Positions 7,122 through 15,790 of a stretch of DNA of 50,515 bases are shown in pieces. The notes beneath the pieces were generated by a model. The model searched no databases. It was not told the origin of the DNA and worked only from the letters and a program-made list of their open reading frames with translations. Source of the stretch: Rhodobacter capsulatus (GTDB lineage Bacteria; Pseudomonadota; Alphaproteobacteria; Rhodobacterales; Rhodobacteraceae). The stretch covers positions 1-50,515 of the forward strand of contig NZ_SWJZ01000044.1 of assembly GCF_005144475.1 (NCBI RefSeq), given 5' to 3'. The position numbers and the translations under genes are program-made. How positions within the stretch are numbered: the first letter of the stretch is position 1; each line of letters begins with the position of its first letter.

Positions 7122-8800
7122 GCCCCAAGGTCTTCGGGGGAAAGCGCGAAAAGGTCAACCGCCCCCGCCCGTGCCGCCGCCAGAGCCGCCTCGGCCTGCG
7201 GCAGAAGACGGCGGATGTAGACGGCTGCCAGTTTCTCATGCGCCCCGCCTTCAAGTGCCGCGCGCAGGTGGTAATGCGCCCCCAGCACCCGGGCAAAGGC
7301 GCGCAGATAGGGCACGGCGCCGGCGAAACGGTCCTGCGTGCCCTGGGCGATCATCCATTCGGTCTGCTCGCGCAGGGTCTCGGCCGATTGCCAGACCGCT
7401 TCGGCCAGATCGGGCAAGGCCTCGCGCGCGGCCCTTGCGGCATCCTCGATTTCCTGCAGCAGGCGGAAGGCGGCGCGGCCGTCATCGGCCATCTTGCGGC
7501 CGACAAGATCCATCGCCTGAATGCCGTTCGTGCCCTCGTAGATCGCCGTCACCCGCACGTCGCGGCAATATTGCGCCGCGCCGGTCTGTTCGATGAAGCC
7601 CATGCCGCCATGCACCTGCACGCCCTGTTCGGCGACCCAGATCCCGGTATCGGTGCCGTAGGCCTTGGCGATCGGCGTCAGCAGCGCGGCGCGGGCCAGC
7701 CAGTGCTCCTCGCCCGTCGCGCGTCCCAGATCCAGCGCGACGGCGCAAGCCAGCGCGATCGAGCGCGCGGCAAAGATCTCGGCCCGCATCTCGGCCAGCA
7801 TGCGCCGGACATCGGCATGCTGGATGATCTGCGAGAATTGCACCCGGTCCTGCGCATAAGCCAGCGCCTGCTGGAACGCGGCTTCCGCCACGCCGATCCC
7901 CTGCACGCCGACGGCCAGACGGGCGTTGTTCATCATCGTGAACATCGCCGCCATGCCCTTGCCGGGTTCGCCCACCAGCCAGCCTTTCGCGCCCTCGAAG
8001 CTCATCACGCAGGTGGGCGAGCCATGCAGGCCCATCTTGTGTTCGAGCGACACGACGCCAAGGCTGTTCGCCACCCCGGGCTTGCCCGCCGCATCGGGGA
8101 TATATTTCGGCACCATGAAGAGGCTGATCCCCTTCGTGCCCGGCGCCGCATCGGGCAGCCGCGCCAGCACCAGGTGACAGATGTTTTCCGTCACATCGGA
8201 ATCGCCCCAGGAAATGAAGATCTTCTGCCCGGTGATCGCATGGGTGCCATCGCCCAGCGGCTCGGCCCGGCTGCGCAGCGCGCCGACGTCGGACCCCGCC
8301 TGCGGCTCGGTCAGGTTCATCGTCCCCGACCATTCGCCCGAAATCAGCTTCGGAATGTAAAGCGCCTTGAGCGCGTCGCTGGCGTGATGTTCGAGCGCCT
8401 CGATCTGGCCCTGCGTCAGAAGCGGGTTCAGCTGCAGCGCCAGATTGGCCCCCGACATCATGTCGTTCACCGCGACGCAGATCGTCTGCGGCAGGCCCAT
8501 ACCGCCAAACTCCTGCGGCGCGGCAACGGCGACCCAGCCGCCCTCGGCGATCTGCTGGTAAGCTTCCCTGAACCCCGGCGAGGTCCGCACGACGCCGTTT
8601 TCCAGCCGCGCCGGATGCAGGTCGCCCGCGCGAAGAAGCGGCGCCATCACCTCGTCGCAGAGCTTTCCAGCCTCGGTCAGCACAGCTTCGACGGTCTCGG
8701 GCGTGGCTTCGGCGAAGCGCTCGGTCGCCGCCACCGGGGCCAAAGGCACCACCTTGTCCAGGATGAAGCGGATATCGGCAACGGGCGAGCGATAGGCCAT
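7118..8800 (-). CDS. Acyl-CoA dehydrogenase, long DmdC/FadE-type
   Basis: An FAD enzyme of 560 residues that desaturates an acyl-CoA thioester. It is longer than the usual 380-400 residues and matches the long class with an extra C-terminal domain, which includes 3-methylmercaptopropionyl-CoA dehydrogenases (DmdC). Visible motifs are LTEPQAGSDVGALRS and ITGQKIFISWGDSD in the flavin-binding middle domain, QGVQVHGGMGFIEQ, and the catalytic Glu in AIYEGTNGIQAMDL. The ATG at 8800 follows GGAGACCGTC. It is divergent from sua5 and coupled to the metallo-hydrolase. DmdC function is plausible for this order, but close long-chain paralogues cannot be excluded by eye. Confidence 0.85.
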   Translation of the reverse strand: MAYRSPVADIRFILDKVVPLAPVAATERFAEATPETVEAVLTEAGKLCDEVMAPLLRAGDLHPARLENGVVRTSPGFREAYQQIAEGGWVAVAAPQEFGGMGLPQTICVAVNDMMSGANLALQLNPLLTQGQIEALEHHASDALKALYIPKLISGEWSGTMNLTEPQAGSDVGALRSRAEPLGDGTHAITGQKIFISWGDSDVTENICHLVLARLPDAAPGTKGISLFMVPKYIPDAAGKPGVANSLGVVSLEHKMGLHGSPTCVMSFEGAKGWLVGEPGKGMAAMFTMMNNARLAVGVQGIGVAEAAFQQALAYAQDRVQFSQIIQHADVRRMLAEMRAEIFAARSIALACAVALDLGRATGEEHWLARAALLTPIAKAYGTDTGIWVAEQGVQVHGGMGFIEQTGAAQYCRDVRVTAIYEGTNGIQAMDLVGRKMADDGRAAFRLLQEIEDAARAAREALPDLAEAVWQSAETLREQTEWMIAQGTQDRFAGAVPYLRAFARVLGAHYHLRAALEGGAHEKLAAVYIRRLLPQAEAALAAARAGAVDLFALSPEDLGA

Positions 8801-8932
8801 GACGGTCTCCTGTGGTGCGCTTGGCAAACGGGGCCGGGGCGCGTATGCGTGGGGCAAATTCGGGTCGGTTTCGGGGAAAGGTTACCGCAAGGGAAGCCCC
8901 CGTCCACCGCAACGCAGCGTCACGAGGGTGGG

Positions 8933-9892
8933 ATGCAGGAAATGACCGAACGTCTTGGGACGGATGCCGCGGGGCTGGCCCGCGCGGCCGCGCTTTTGCG
9001 GGCAGGTCAGCTGGTCGCCTTCCCGACCGAGACGGTCTATGGCCTGGGCGGCGATGCGCGTCAGGGCGCGGCCGTCGCGGCGATCTATGCCGCCAAGGGC
9101 CGCCCGCAGTTCAACCCCTTGATCGTGCATGTGGCCGACATGGCGATGGCGGAACAGGTCGCGATCTTCTCGGATCAGGCCCGCGATCTGGCCGCAAGGT
9201 TCTGGCCCGGCCCGCTGACGCTGGTTCTGCCCGCGCGCCCCGAGGCCGGGATCTCCGATCTGGTCACCGCGGGGCTGGCCACGGTGGCGGTGCGGATGCC
9301 CGCGCATCCGGTCGCCCGTGCGCTGCTCGCCGCCTTTGGCGGGCCGCTCGCCGCGCCTTCGGCCAACCCGTCGGGCAAGGTCAGCCCAACCGAGGCGGAT
9401 CACGTGCTCGAGGGGCTCTCGGGCCGGATCGCGGCCGTGGTCGATGGCGGCGCCTGCGCGGTGGGGGTCGAATCGACGATCCTCGGGCTGGAACCGCCGG
9501 TGCTGCTGCGCCCCGGCGGGGTCGATGTCGAAACGCTGGAAAAGGCTCTGGGCCAGCCGCTCGCCTTTGGCGGCGATGCGGTGAAACCGAACGCGCCGGG
9601 ACAGCTGGTCTCGCATTACGCCCCCGGCGCGGCGGTCCGGCTGGAAGCGACCGAGAAACGCCCGGGGGAAATCTATCTTGGCTTCGGCCCCGGCCCCGCG
9701 GCGGATCTGACGCTTTCGGCGCGCGGCGATGCGGTCGAGGCGGCGACGAAGCTTTTCGCGATGCTGCGGGTGGCCGACAAGCTTGCCACCGCGCGCGGCG
9801 CCGCCACCATCGCGATCGCGCCGATCCCGGAAACCGGCCTTGGCCGCGCGATCAACGACCGGCTGCGCCGCGCCGCCGCGCCGCGGGGATAG
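8933..9892 (+). CDS. L-threonylcarbamoyladenylate synthase, Sua5 type
   Basis: Makes threonylcarbamoyl-AMP from threonine, bicarbonate and ATP, the first step of the t6A37 tRNA modification. The YrdC domain shows FPTETVYGLGGDA, KGRPQFNPLIVHV, and SANPSGKVSPT. About 319 residues, with a C-terminal Sua5 domain after the linker motif PGQLVSHYAP, so it is the two-domain Sua5 rather than single-domain TsaC. I prefer the ATG at 8933 because GAGGG sits 4 nt upstream; the ATG at 8942 is an alternative. A repeat module follows the stop. The gene is divergent from the acyl-CoA dehydrogenase. Confidence 0.9.
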   Translation: MQEMTERLGTDAAGLARAAALLRAGQLVAFPTETVYGLGGDARQGAAVAAIYAAKGRPQFNPLIVHVADMAMAEQVAIFSDQARDLAARFWPGPLTLVLPARPEAGISDLVTAGLATVAVRMPAHPVARALLAAFGGPLAAPSANPSGKVSPTEADHVLEGLSGRIAAVVDGGACAVGVESTILGLEPPVLLRPGGVDVETLEKALGQPLAFGGDAVKPNAPGQLVSHYAPGAAVRLEATEKRPGEIYLGFGPGPAADLTLSARGDAVEAATKLFAMLRVADKLATARGAATIAIAPIPETGLGRAINDRLRRAAAPRG

Positions 9893-9963
9893 GGGGCGCT
9901 GCCCCCTCTTTTGGCTGCGCCAAAATTCACCCCCGGGATATTTCGGCCAAGGTGAAACAAGAC
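9892..9963 (+). repeat. 3'-end repeat module, copy 2 (after sua5)
   Basis: It begins at the sua5 stop. Hairpin 1 is GGGGGC GCT GCCCCC (9892-9906 region) and hairpin 2 is TTTTGGC TGC GCCAAAA (9909-9925). The core CCCCCGGGATATTT starts at 9930, and GGCCAAGGTGAAA replaces the usual GCAAGATAAA. Its core is inverted with respect to copy 3, so together they form a long stem in the convergent gap. Confidence 0.85.
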
Positions 9964-9969
9964 CCGGAT

Positions 9970-10031
9970 CGGCTTTCACCTTGGCGCAAATATCCCGGGG
10001 GGAGTCCGCAGGACGGGGGGCAGCGCCCCCC
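9970..10031 (-). repeat. 3'-end repeat module, copy 3 (after UPF0301 gene)
   Basis: On the minus strand: the hairpin GGGGGGC GCT GCCCCCC (10015-10031), then CCCCCCGGGATATTTG and GCCAAGGTGAAA (9974-10002). It is the mirror copy of the module following sua5; arms 9946-9957/9974-9985 and 9930-9943/9988-10001 pair. Confidence 0.85.
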
Positions 10032-10040
10032 TGCCCGGTC

Positions 10041-10592
10041 TCAGGCATGGCCCGCCGCGGCGGACAGGGTGCGCGGGTCGATCCCCATCGTGCCAAGCGC
10101 GCGGGTCCATTTCGTCGCGTGATCGCCATCGAGCGCCAGCGCCGCATTGCCCTCGGCCACCAGCCAGCCGTTGTCGAGGATCTCGCGTTCGATCTGCCCC
10201 GGCCCCCAGCCCGCATAGCCCAGCGCCAGAATCGCCCGCGACGGGCCGCGCCCGGCGGCGATTTCCTCAAGGATGTCGCGCGTCGCCGTCATCGCCAGCC
10301 CTTCGCCCACCGGCATCGTCGCGGCGAACCAATCGGCCGAATGCAGCACGAAGCCGCGCCCGGTCTCGACCGGGCCGCCAAAGAACAGCGGCGCCGAGCT
10401 GCGGTCGGACGCCGTCACCGGAATGCCGAGCTGATCCAGCAGATCCTCCATCGGCGGTTTCGGCAGCGGCTTGTTGACGATGATCCCCATCGCCCCCTCG
10501 GCCGAATGCGAGCACATCGCCACCACCGAATGCTCGAACCGCGGATCGCCCATGCCCGGCATTGCGATCAGAAGTTTGCCGCTCAGATCCAT
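10041..10592 (-). CDS. UPF0301 (AlgH/YqgE) family protein
   Basis: A 183-residue cytosolic protein of the widely conserved AlgH/YqgE family, whose biochemical role is not settled. Family hallmarks are LSGKLLIAMPGMGDPRFEHSV at the N-terminus, GAMGIIVNKPL near residue 33, FFGGPVETGRGFVLH near 70, and LGYAGWGPGQIEREI near 125. The start at 10592 fits the family's N-terminus; an extension to 10649 would be arginine-rich and foreign. It is divergent from the DsbD-like gene and convergent with sua5. Confidence 0.88.
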   Translation of the reverse strand: MDLSGKLLIAMPGMGDPRFEHSVVAMCSHSAEGAMGIIVNKPLPKPPMEDLLDQLGIPVTASDRSSAPLFFGGPVETGRGFVLHSADWFAATMPVGEGLAMTATRDILEEIAAGRGPSRAILALGYAGWGPGQIEREILDNGWLVAEGNAALALDGDHATKWTRALGTMGIDPRTLSAAAGHA

Positions 10593-10732
10593 GCTGCTCT
10601 CCCGCTTGCGCCCCGCCCGGCTCAAAGGTGGACCCGGGCGGCGTTGCAATCAAGCCCCGGCGACACCCTGTCCGCGGGCTCCTGTCGCGTTTGTGACTTG
10701 GCCGATCTTTGGGCCGCGGCTATCGCAGGCGC

Positions 10733-11530
10733 ATGCGACTGCCTCTTTTCGCCCTTGTCCTGTGCCAGAGCCTTGCCGTCGTCGCCGCGGCCGAGGAGGC
10801 CCCGGCGTTGGGACAGGGGCTTTTGTCCGCCGCGCTGTTGCCGGGCTGGCAGGAAAAGGACGGCAGCCGCATCGCCGCGATCCGGATCGTTCTGGCGCCG
10901 GGCTGGAAGACCTACTGGCGCGTGCCGGGCGATGTCGGCGTGCCGCCGCAGTTCGATTTCTCTGCCTCGGGCAATGTCGCGGCGCTGCAGGTGATCTGGC
11001 CCGCGCCCGAGGTTTTCGAAAGCGACGGGATGAACACCGTCGGCTATCACGACACGCTGGTGCTGCCGCTGCGGATCATCCCGACGGCCGCCGCGGCGCC
11101 GGTCTCGCTGACCGCCAGCCTGGATTTCGGCATCTGCGACGAGGTCTGTGTGCCGGTGAGCGTCGCGCTGACGCAGGATCTGTCCGGCCCCGGCGCCGAG
11201 GATCCCGAAATCGCGGCGGCACTGGCGGCGGTGCCGCGCCCCGGCCCGGGGCTGGCCCGCTGCACCGTCACGCCGATCCGCGATGGCATGCGCGTCGCCG
11301 CGCGGATCGACCTGCCGCAGGCGGCGGGGGAAACCGCGCTTTTCGAGCTGCGCACGCGGCCGATGTGGGTGTCGGACCCCGAGATCGACCGGCAGGGCGC
11401 GGCGCTTCTGGCCAGCGTCGATTTCGTGCCCGAGGACGCGCAGCCCTTCGATCTGGACGCGTCCGATCTGCGCATCACGGTGGTCAGCCACGGCGATGCG
11501 GTCGAGATCGACGGCTGCCCGGCCCCCTGA
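10733..11530 (+). CDS. Periplasmic DsbD-alpha/ScsB-like thiol domain protein
   Basis: A 265-residue secreted protein whose signal peptide ends near Ala20. It resembles the N-terminal alpha domain of DsbD and ScsB, which passes electrons to periplasmic thiol proteins. Visible family features are LAPGWKTYWRVPGDVG near residue 54, a GYHDTLVLPL strand near 104, and the redox pair in DFGICDEVCVP (Cys135, Cys139). The transmembrane and thioredoxin domains of full DsbD are absent, so a membrane electron donor would have to come from another locus. It ends 7 bp from the convergent uracil-DNA glycosylase stop. The start follows from the signal peptide. Confidence 0.8.
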   Translation: MRLPLFALVLCQSLAVVAAAEEAPALGQGLLSAALLPGWQEKDGSRIAAIRIVLAPGWKTYWRVPGDVGVPPQFDFSASGNVAALQVIWPAPEVFESDGMNTVGYHDTLVLPLRIIPTAAAAPVSLTASLDFGICDEVCVPVSVALTQDLSGPGAEDPEIAAALAAVPRPGPGLARCTVTPIRDGMRVAARIDLPQAAGETALFELRTRPMWVSDPEIDRQGAALLASVDFVPEDAQPFDLDASDLRITVVSHGDAVEIDGCPAP

Positions 11531-11537
11531 CCGGCCC

Positions 11538-12353
11538 CTAAAGCGCGTTCAGCTTCGCGCGCAATTCCAGCAGATCGGCCCAGACCAGCCGCTTGTTGAT
11601 CGGCGTGCGCAGAAGGTTCGCCGGATGCAGCGTCGGCAGCGCCGGGCGGCCGAAAGCCTGCGCCCAGGTGCCACGCAGCCGGGTGATGCCGCGCGCATTC
11701 AGCGCCGCCGCGCAGGCGGTGTTGCCCATCAGAACGATCAGATCGGGATCGACCAGCTCGACATGCCGGGCCAGAAACGGCCCCATCATCGCGATTTCCG
11801 CCGCTTCCGGCTCGCGGTTGCCGGGCGGCCGCCAGGGCATGACATTGGTGATATAGACCGCCGTCGCCGGATCGGGCGCGGCACGGTCCAGCCCCACCGC
11901 CGCCAGCATCCGATCAAGCAGCTGCCCGGCGCGGCCGACGAAGGGCTTGCCCTGCGCATCTTCATCCTTGCCCGGGGCCTCGCCGATCAGCATCACCCGG
12001 GCCTTCGGATTGCCATCCGAAAAGACCGTGTTGCGGGCGCCCAGTTTCAGCGGGCAATGATCAAAGCCGAGGATCGCCGCGCGCAGATCCTCAAGCGTCA
12101 TCGCCCGCGCGGCAAGCCCGCGCGCCACCGCCACCGGATCGACCGTGTCCACCGGCACCAGCACCGGCGCGGGGCGCGGCGCGCGGGTCTCGGCCGGGGG
12201 CGGGGGGGCCGCGGGGGCGGGTTCGGGGGTCACCAGATCGTAACGGTTCACCGGCGCATCGCCGATCGGGTCGGTGGCGCCAAGCTCGATCAGCCACTCG
12301 AAAGCGGCCAGGGCGGCGTCGTAGCTGATCTCGGGGGCGGGGCGAGTCTCCAT
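11538..12353 (-). CDS. Uracil-DNA glycosylase, family-4-like, lacking Fe-S cysteines
   Basis: Removes uracil from DNA to start base-excision repair. In the 271-residue protein the catalytic core starts near residue 90. Motif A is [20 protein letters not shown] (124-143), followed by [11 protein letters not shown] near 170 and motif [10 protein letters not shown] near 243. Residues 44-70 form a Pro/Ala-rich linker. Classical family-4 enzymes hold a [4Fe-4S] cluster with four Cys; only Cys100 and Cys214 exist here, and Cys100 is the only one near a ligand position. I start at ATG 12353; an ATG 15 nt upstream is possible. It is divergent from pyrB. Confidence 0.85.
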   Translation of the reverse strand: METRPAPEISYDAALAAFEWLIELGATDPIGDAPVNRYDLVTPEPAPAAPPPPAETRAPRPAPVLVPVDTVDPVAVARGLAARAMTLEDLRAAILGFDHCPLKLGARNTVFSDGNPKARVMLIGEAPGKDEDAQGKPFVGRAGQLLDRMLAAVGLDRAAPDPATAVYITNVMPWRPPGNREPEAAEIAMMGPFLARHVELVDPDLIVLMGNTACAAALNARGITRLRGTWAQAFGRPALPTLHPANLLRTPINKRLVWADLLELRAKLNAL

Positions 12354-12446
12354 GGCTTTCCATGGCATGCCGGGCCACGGGGGTAAAGCCGCTGGACGCA
12401 GCCCCCCCCATTTGCCATAAGCAGCCCGACAACATCGGAGGACGTC

Positions 12447-13412
12447 ATGGCTTTTCGCGCCCGCCATCTTCTGGGGATCGAGCATCTCTCGCCGGAAGAC
12501 ATCCGTTCCGTTCTTGATCTTGCAGACAGCTATGTCGATCTGAACCGCCGCACCGTGAAGCGCACCGATGCGCTGGCGGGGCTGACGCAGATCAACATGT
12601 TCTTCGAGAATTCGACGCGGACGCAATCCAGTTTCGAGCTGGCCGGAAAGCGGCTGGGCGCCGACGTGATGAACATGTCGATGCAGACTTCCAGCGTGAA
12701 AAAGGGGGAAACCCTGATCGACACCGCGCTGACGCTGAACGCGATGCATCCCGATCTGCTGGTGGTGCGGCATCCCTCGTCCGGGGCCGTCGATCTTCTG
12801 GCGCAAAAGGTGAATTGCGCGGTGATCAACGCGGGCGACGGGCGGCATGAACACCCGACGCAGGCGCTTTTGGACGCGCTGACGATCCGCCGCGCCAAGG
12901 GCCGGATCCAGCGGCTGACGGTGGCGATTTGCGGCGATGTCGCGCATAGCCGGGTGGCGCGGTCGAACCTGCTGTTGCTCGGCAAGATGGAAAACCGGGT
13001 GCGGCTGGTCGGGCCGCCGACGCTGATGCCCGCGGGCTTTGGCGATATCGGCGCCGAGATCTGCGACGACATGCGCGAAGGCCTGCGCGATGCCGATGTG
13101 GTGATGATGCTGCGGCTGCAAAAGGAGCGGATGGACGGCGGGTTCATCCCGTCGGAACGCGAATATTTCCACCGCTACGGGCTGGATGCGGAAAAGCTCG
13201 CCTATGCGAAGCCCGATGCGATCGTGATGCACCCCGGACCGATGAACCGCGGCGTGGAGATCGACGGCACGATCGCCGATGACATCAACCGCTCCGTGAT
13301 TCAGGAACAGGTCGAGATGGGCGTCGCCGTGCGGATGGCGGTGATGGATCTGCTGGCGCAGAACCTGCGCGCCGAACGCGGTCGCGCCGCGCTGGAGGCC
13401 GCCAATGTCTGA
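12447..13412 (+). CDS. pyrB: Aspartate carbamoyltransferase catalytic chain
   Basis: Condenses carbamoyl phosphate with aspartate in pyrimidine synthesis. The 321-residue protein has the carbamoyl-phosphate motif [13 protein letters not shown] near residue 51, KKGET near 84, HPTQALLD near 135, and the aspartate-site motif [13 protein letters not shown] near 217. A ribosome site CGGAGGACG precedes the ATG. No pyrI regulatory gene is seen. An inactive dihydroorotase homologue lies downstream, as in dodecameric PyrB-PyrC' complexes of pseudomonads. The next gene overlaps its end by 8 bp, so the cluster is probably one operon. Confidence 0.95.
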   Translation: MAFRARHLLGIEHLSPEDIRSVLDLADSYVDLNRRTVKRTDALAGLTQINMFFENSTRTQSSFELAGKRLGADVMNMSMQTSSVKKGETLIDTALTLNAMHPDLLVVRHPSSGAVDLLAQKVNCAVINAGDGRHEHPTQALLDALTIRRAKGRIQRLTVAICGDVAHSRVARSNLLLLGKMENRVRLVGPPTLMPAGFGDIGAEICDDMREGLRDADVVMMLRLQKERMDGGFIPSEREYFHRYGLDAEKLAYAKPDAIVMHPGPMNRGVEIDGTIADDINRSVIQEQVEMGVAVRMAVMDLLAQNLRAERGRAALEAANV

Positions 13413-13890
13413 GATGAAACGCGACAGCGTCCTCAATTACCGCCCCGGCACCGAAAGCGAACTGGCCCTCGAACCGGGCGAGAAGGTCTCGCAGGTGTTC
13501 CTGCCCGATCTGCGCCGCTACTGGATGGACCATCTGGTTCTGGGCGGGCTGGGCGGCGTGCTGGTGTCTGCGGTGCTGGTCTGGCTGGGCAAGACCGACC
13601 AGATCCCGGTGGCGATCCTCGCGATCCTGATCGGCATGGCGGCGCGGGCGGCGTGGTTCCGATCCGAGGCCTTCGCGCGGCGCTGGCAGCTGACCGACCG
13701 CCGCCTGATCGGGCCGCAGGGCAAGCAGGCGATGCTTTTGGAAATCGAGAGGGTGCGGTCCCTGATCGGCGATGTGCAGATCGTGACGAAAGCGGGCGAC
13801 AAGCACCTGATCCGGCATCTGGCCGAGGCGGCGCCGGTGGTGAGCGCGATCGAGTCGGCCAAGGCACGCCGGGCCCGGGAGGTCCGATGA
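13405..13890 (+). CDS. Small membrane protein with PH-like soluble part (pyr cluster, 1)
   Basis: A 161-residue protein of unknown function. Two hydrophobic segments lie near residues 44-60 and 68-80, flanked by a charged N-terminal part. The C-terminal half ([15 protein letters not shown], then a strand-rich stretch) is like bacterial PH-type domains of membrane proteins; this is a fold guess. It overlaps pyrB by 8 bp and its own stop overlaps the next start (ATGA), so it is made with the pyrimidine enzymes. Its companion at 13887 has the same two-helix plus strand-rich design, which suggests they pair. Confidence 0.7.
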   Translation: MSEMKRDSVLNYRPGTESELALEPGEKVSQVFLPDLRRYWMDHLVLGGLGGVLVSAVLVWLGKTDQIPVAILAILIGMAARAAWFRSEAFARRWQLTDRRLIGPQGKQAMLLEIERVRSLIGDVQIVTKAGDKHLIRHLAEAAPVVSAIESAKARRAREVR

Positions 13891-14501
13891 GACCGCCGCG
13901 CGCGACCCCGCGCGGAACCGAAGCGGCCCCCCGCCCGACCGGACCGCGGGCCTTGACCGAGACGCCGCATGACCCGACCTCGGTCCCCGAAGGCTGGGAC
14001 GGCATCATGGTTCCGGGCGAACGGATCTTGTGGCGCGGCCGCCCCATCGCGCGGGTCAAATGGCTGCGCGTCGGGATCATGGCCGCCTTCGGTCTGGCCT
14101 TTGCGGGCTTTGCGGTGTTCTGGATGGTGATGGCCGCGCGCTCAGGCGCCTGGTTCTGGGCCTTCGGGCTGATCCATTTCAGCGTCGGCCTCGGCCTTGC
14201 CGTGGTCAGCATCCTCGAAGAGCGGATGCGGCTGCAAGACACCTTCTACACGCTGAGCGACCGCGCCGCCTATGTCGCAAGCCGGACGCTGCTGAAGGGA
14301 CGCAGACTCGACACCTATCCGATCACCGCCGGGCTCGAACTTGGGCTGCGGGGCGGCGACAAGGCGGGCGACGTGGTATTCGGCACCCGGTCCCGCTGGA
14401 CGATCAGCGGCCTGCGCGCCGTGGAAGTGGGCTTTCTCGACATCACCGGCGCGCCCGAGGTGTTCGCGATCCTGAGAAACGCGCGGGAGGCGCTGCGATG
14501 A
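13887..14501 (+). CDS. Small membrane protein with PH-like soluble part (pyr cluster, 2)
   Basis: A 204-residue protein of unknown function. After about 35 Pro/Arg/Thr-rich residues comes GERILWRGRP, a hallmark of bacterial PH-like membrane proteins. Two hydrophobic segments follow (about 63-83 and 88-108), then a strand-rich part with YTLSDRAAYVAS and a C-terminal helix. Start and stop both overlap neighbours through ATGA, placing it between the first small membrane protein and pyrC'. A membrane platform near the pyrimidine complex is one reading of the context, but nothing in the sequence proves it. Confidence 0.7.
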   Translation: MRPPRATPRGTEAAPRPTGPRALTETPHDPTSVPEGWDGIMVPGERILWRGRPIARVKWLRVGIMAAFGLAFAGFAVFWMVMAARSGAWFWAFGLIHFSVGLGLAVVSILEERMRLQDTFYTLSDRAAYVASRTLLKGRRLDTYPITAGLELGLRGGDKAGDVVFGTRSRWTISGLRAVEVGFLDITGAPEVFAILRNAREALR

Positions 14502-15772
14502 CCCTTTTCTTCGAAAACGCCCGGCTGATCGACCCCGAAGCCGGCACCGAGACGCTGGGCAATCTGGTGGTGGATGGCGGCATCATCGCGGCCATCGGGC
14601 AGATGCAGGCGCCCTCTGACGCCCAGGTGATCGACTGCGGCGGCAAATGCCTGGCGCCGGGGATCGTCGATATCGGCGTGAAGATCGGCGAGCCCGGGGA
14701 ACGGCACAAGGAAAGCTTCCGCACCGCGGGGCTGGCGGCCGCACGCGGCGGCGTGACCACGATCATCGCCCGTCCCGACACCAGCCCGGCCATCGACACG
14801 CCCGAGACGCTGGAATTCGTCACCCGCCGCGCGGCCGAGGCCCCGGTCCGCATCCGCCACATGGCGGCGCTGACCAAGGGCCGCGCGGGCCGCGAGATGA
14901 CCGAGATCGGCTTTCTGATGGATGCGGGCGCCATCGCCTTCACCGATGCCGATCATGTCTGCGCCGATACCAAGGTGCTGTCGCGCGCCTTCACCTATGC
15001 CCGCAGTCTGGGGGCGCTGGTGCTGTGCCACCCGCAGGATCCCGGTCTGTCGAAAGGCGCCGCCGTGACCTCGGGCAAATTCGCCTCCCTGCGCGGCCTG
15101 CCCGCGGTCAGCCCGGTGGCGGAACGGATGGGGCTGGACCGCGATCTGGCCTTGGTCGAGATGACCGGGGTGCGCTATCATGCCGATCAGATCACCACCG
15201 CCCGCGCCCTGCCCGCGCTGGCGCGCGCCAAGGCCGACGGGCTGCCGGTGACGGCGGGGGTCTCGGTGCATCACCTGACGCTGAACGAATTCGACGTCGG
15301 CAATTACCGCACCTTCTTCAAGCTGACGCCGCCGCTGCGGTCCGAAGACGACCGTCTGGCGATGGTGCAGGCGCTGGCCGAGGGCGTGATCGACATCCTG
15401 TGTTCGATGCACACCCCCGCCGATGAGGAATCAAAACGCCTGCCCTATGAGGAAGCGGCGGCGGGCGCGGTCGGGCTGGAAACGCTTCTGCCCGCGGCGC
15501 TGCGGCTTTATCACGCAGGAAGCCTTGACCTGCCGGGGCTGTTCCGCGCGCTTGCGCTCAATCCGGCGCGGCTGATGGGGCTGCCGCAGGGCCGACTTTC
15601 CGAGGGAAGTCCGGCCGATCTGGTGCTTTTCGACCCGGAGGCGCCGTTCGTGCTTGACCGCTTCAAACTGGCGTCGAAATCGAAGAACACGCCTTTTGAC
15701 GGCGCCAGGCTGACGGGCAAGGTGCTTGCCACTTTCGTCGGCGGGGTGCAGGTTCACGGGCAGGCAGAATAA
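14498..15772 (+). CDS. pyrC': Dihydroorotase homologue lacking metal ligands (PyrC'-like)
   Basis: A 424-residue amidohydrolase-fold protein of the class I dihydroorotase family. In active enzymes the first metal motif is D-x-H-x-H-L-R-E-P-G. Here it is DIGVKIGEPG, so both His are lost (Gly60, Lys62). The substrate motif MPNT reads RPDT. The catalytic Asp in the late TDHAP motif is Met304 (CSMHTP). VHHL and the C-terminal GAVGLET are kept. Such non-catalytic PyrC' proteins hold ATCase together in pseudomonads. I infer a structural role with PyrB, and that an active dihydroorotase is encoded elsewhere. The ATGA overlap ties it to the preceding gene. Confidence 0.88.
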   Translation: MTLFFENARLIDPEAGTETLGNLVVDGGIIAAIGQMQAPSDAQVIDCGGKCLAPGIVDIGVKIGEPGERHKESFRTAGLAAARGGVTTIIARPDTSPAIDTPETLEFVTRRAAEAPVRIRHMAALTKGRAGREMTEIGFLMDAGAIAFTDADHVCADTKVLSRAFTYARSLGALVLCHPQDPGLSKGAAVTSGKFASLRGLPAVSPVAERMGLDRDLALVEMTGVRYHADQITTARALPALARAKADGLPVTAGVSVHHLTLNEFDVGNYRTFFKLTPPLRSEDDRLAMVQALAEGVIDILCSMHTPADEESKRLPYEEAAAGAVGLETLLPAALRLYHAGSLDLPGLFRALALNPARLMGLPQGRLSEGSPADLVLFDPEAPFVLDRFKLASKSKNTPFDGARLTGKVLATFVGGVQVHGQAE

Positions 15773-15790
15773 GAACGGACGGGGGCAAGG

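Noticed and set aside
9892-10031. Inverted-repeat pair as an insertion sequence or MITE
   Set aside because: No target-site duplication, and each half occurs singly elsewhere after a stop codon, which fits two facing 3'-end modules better.
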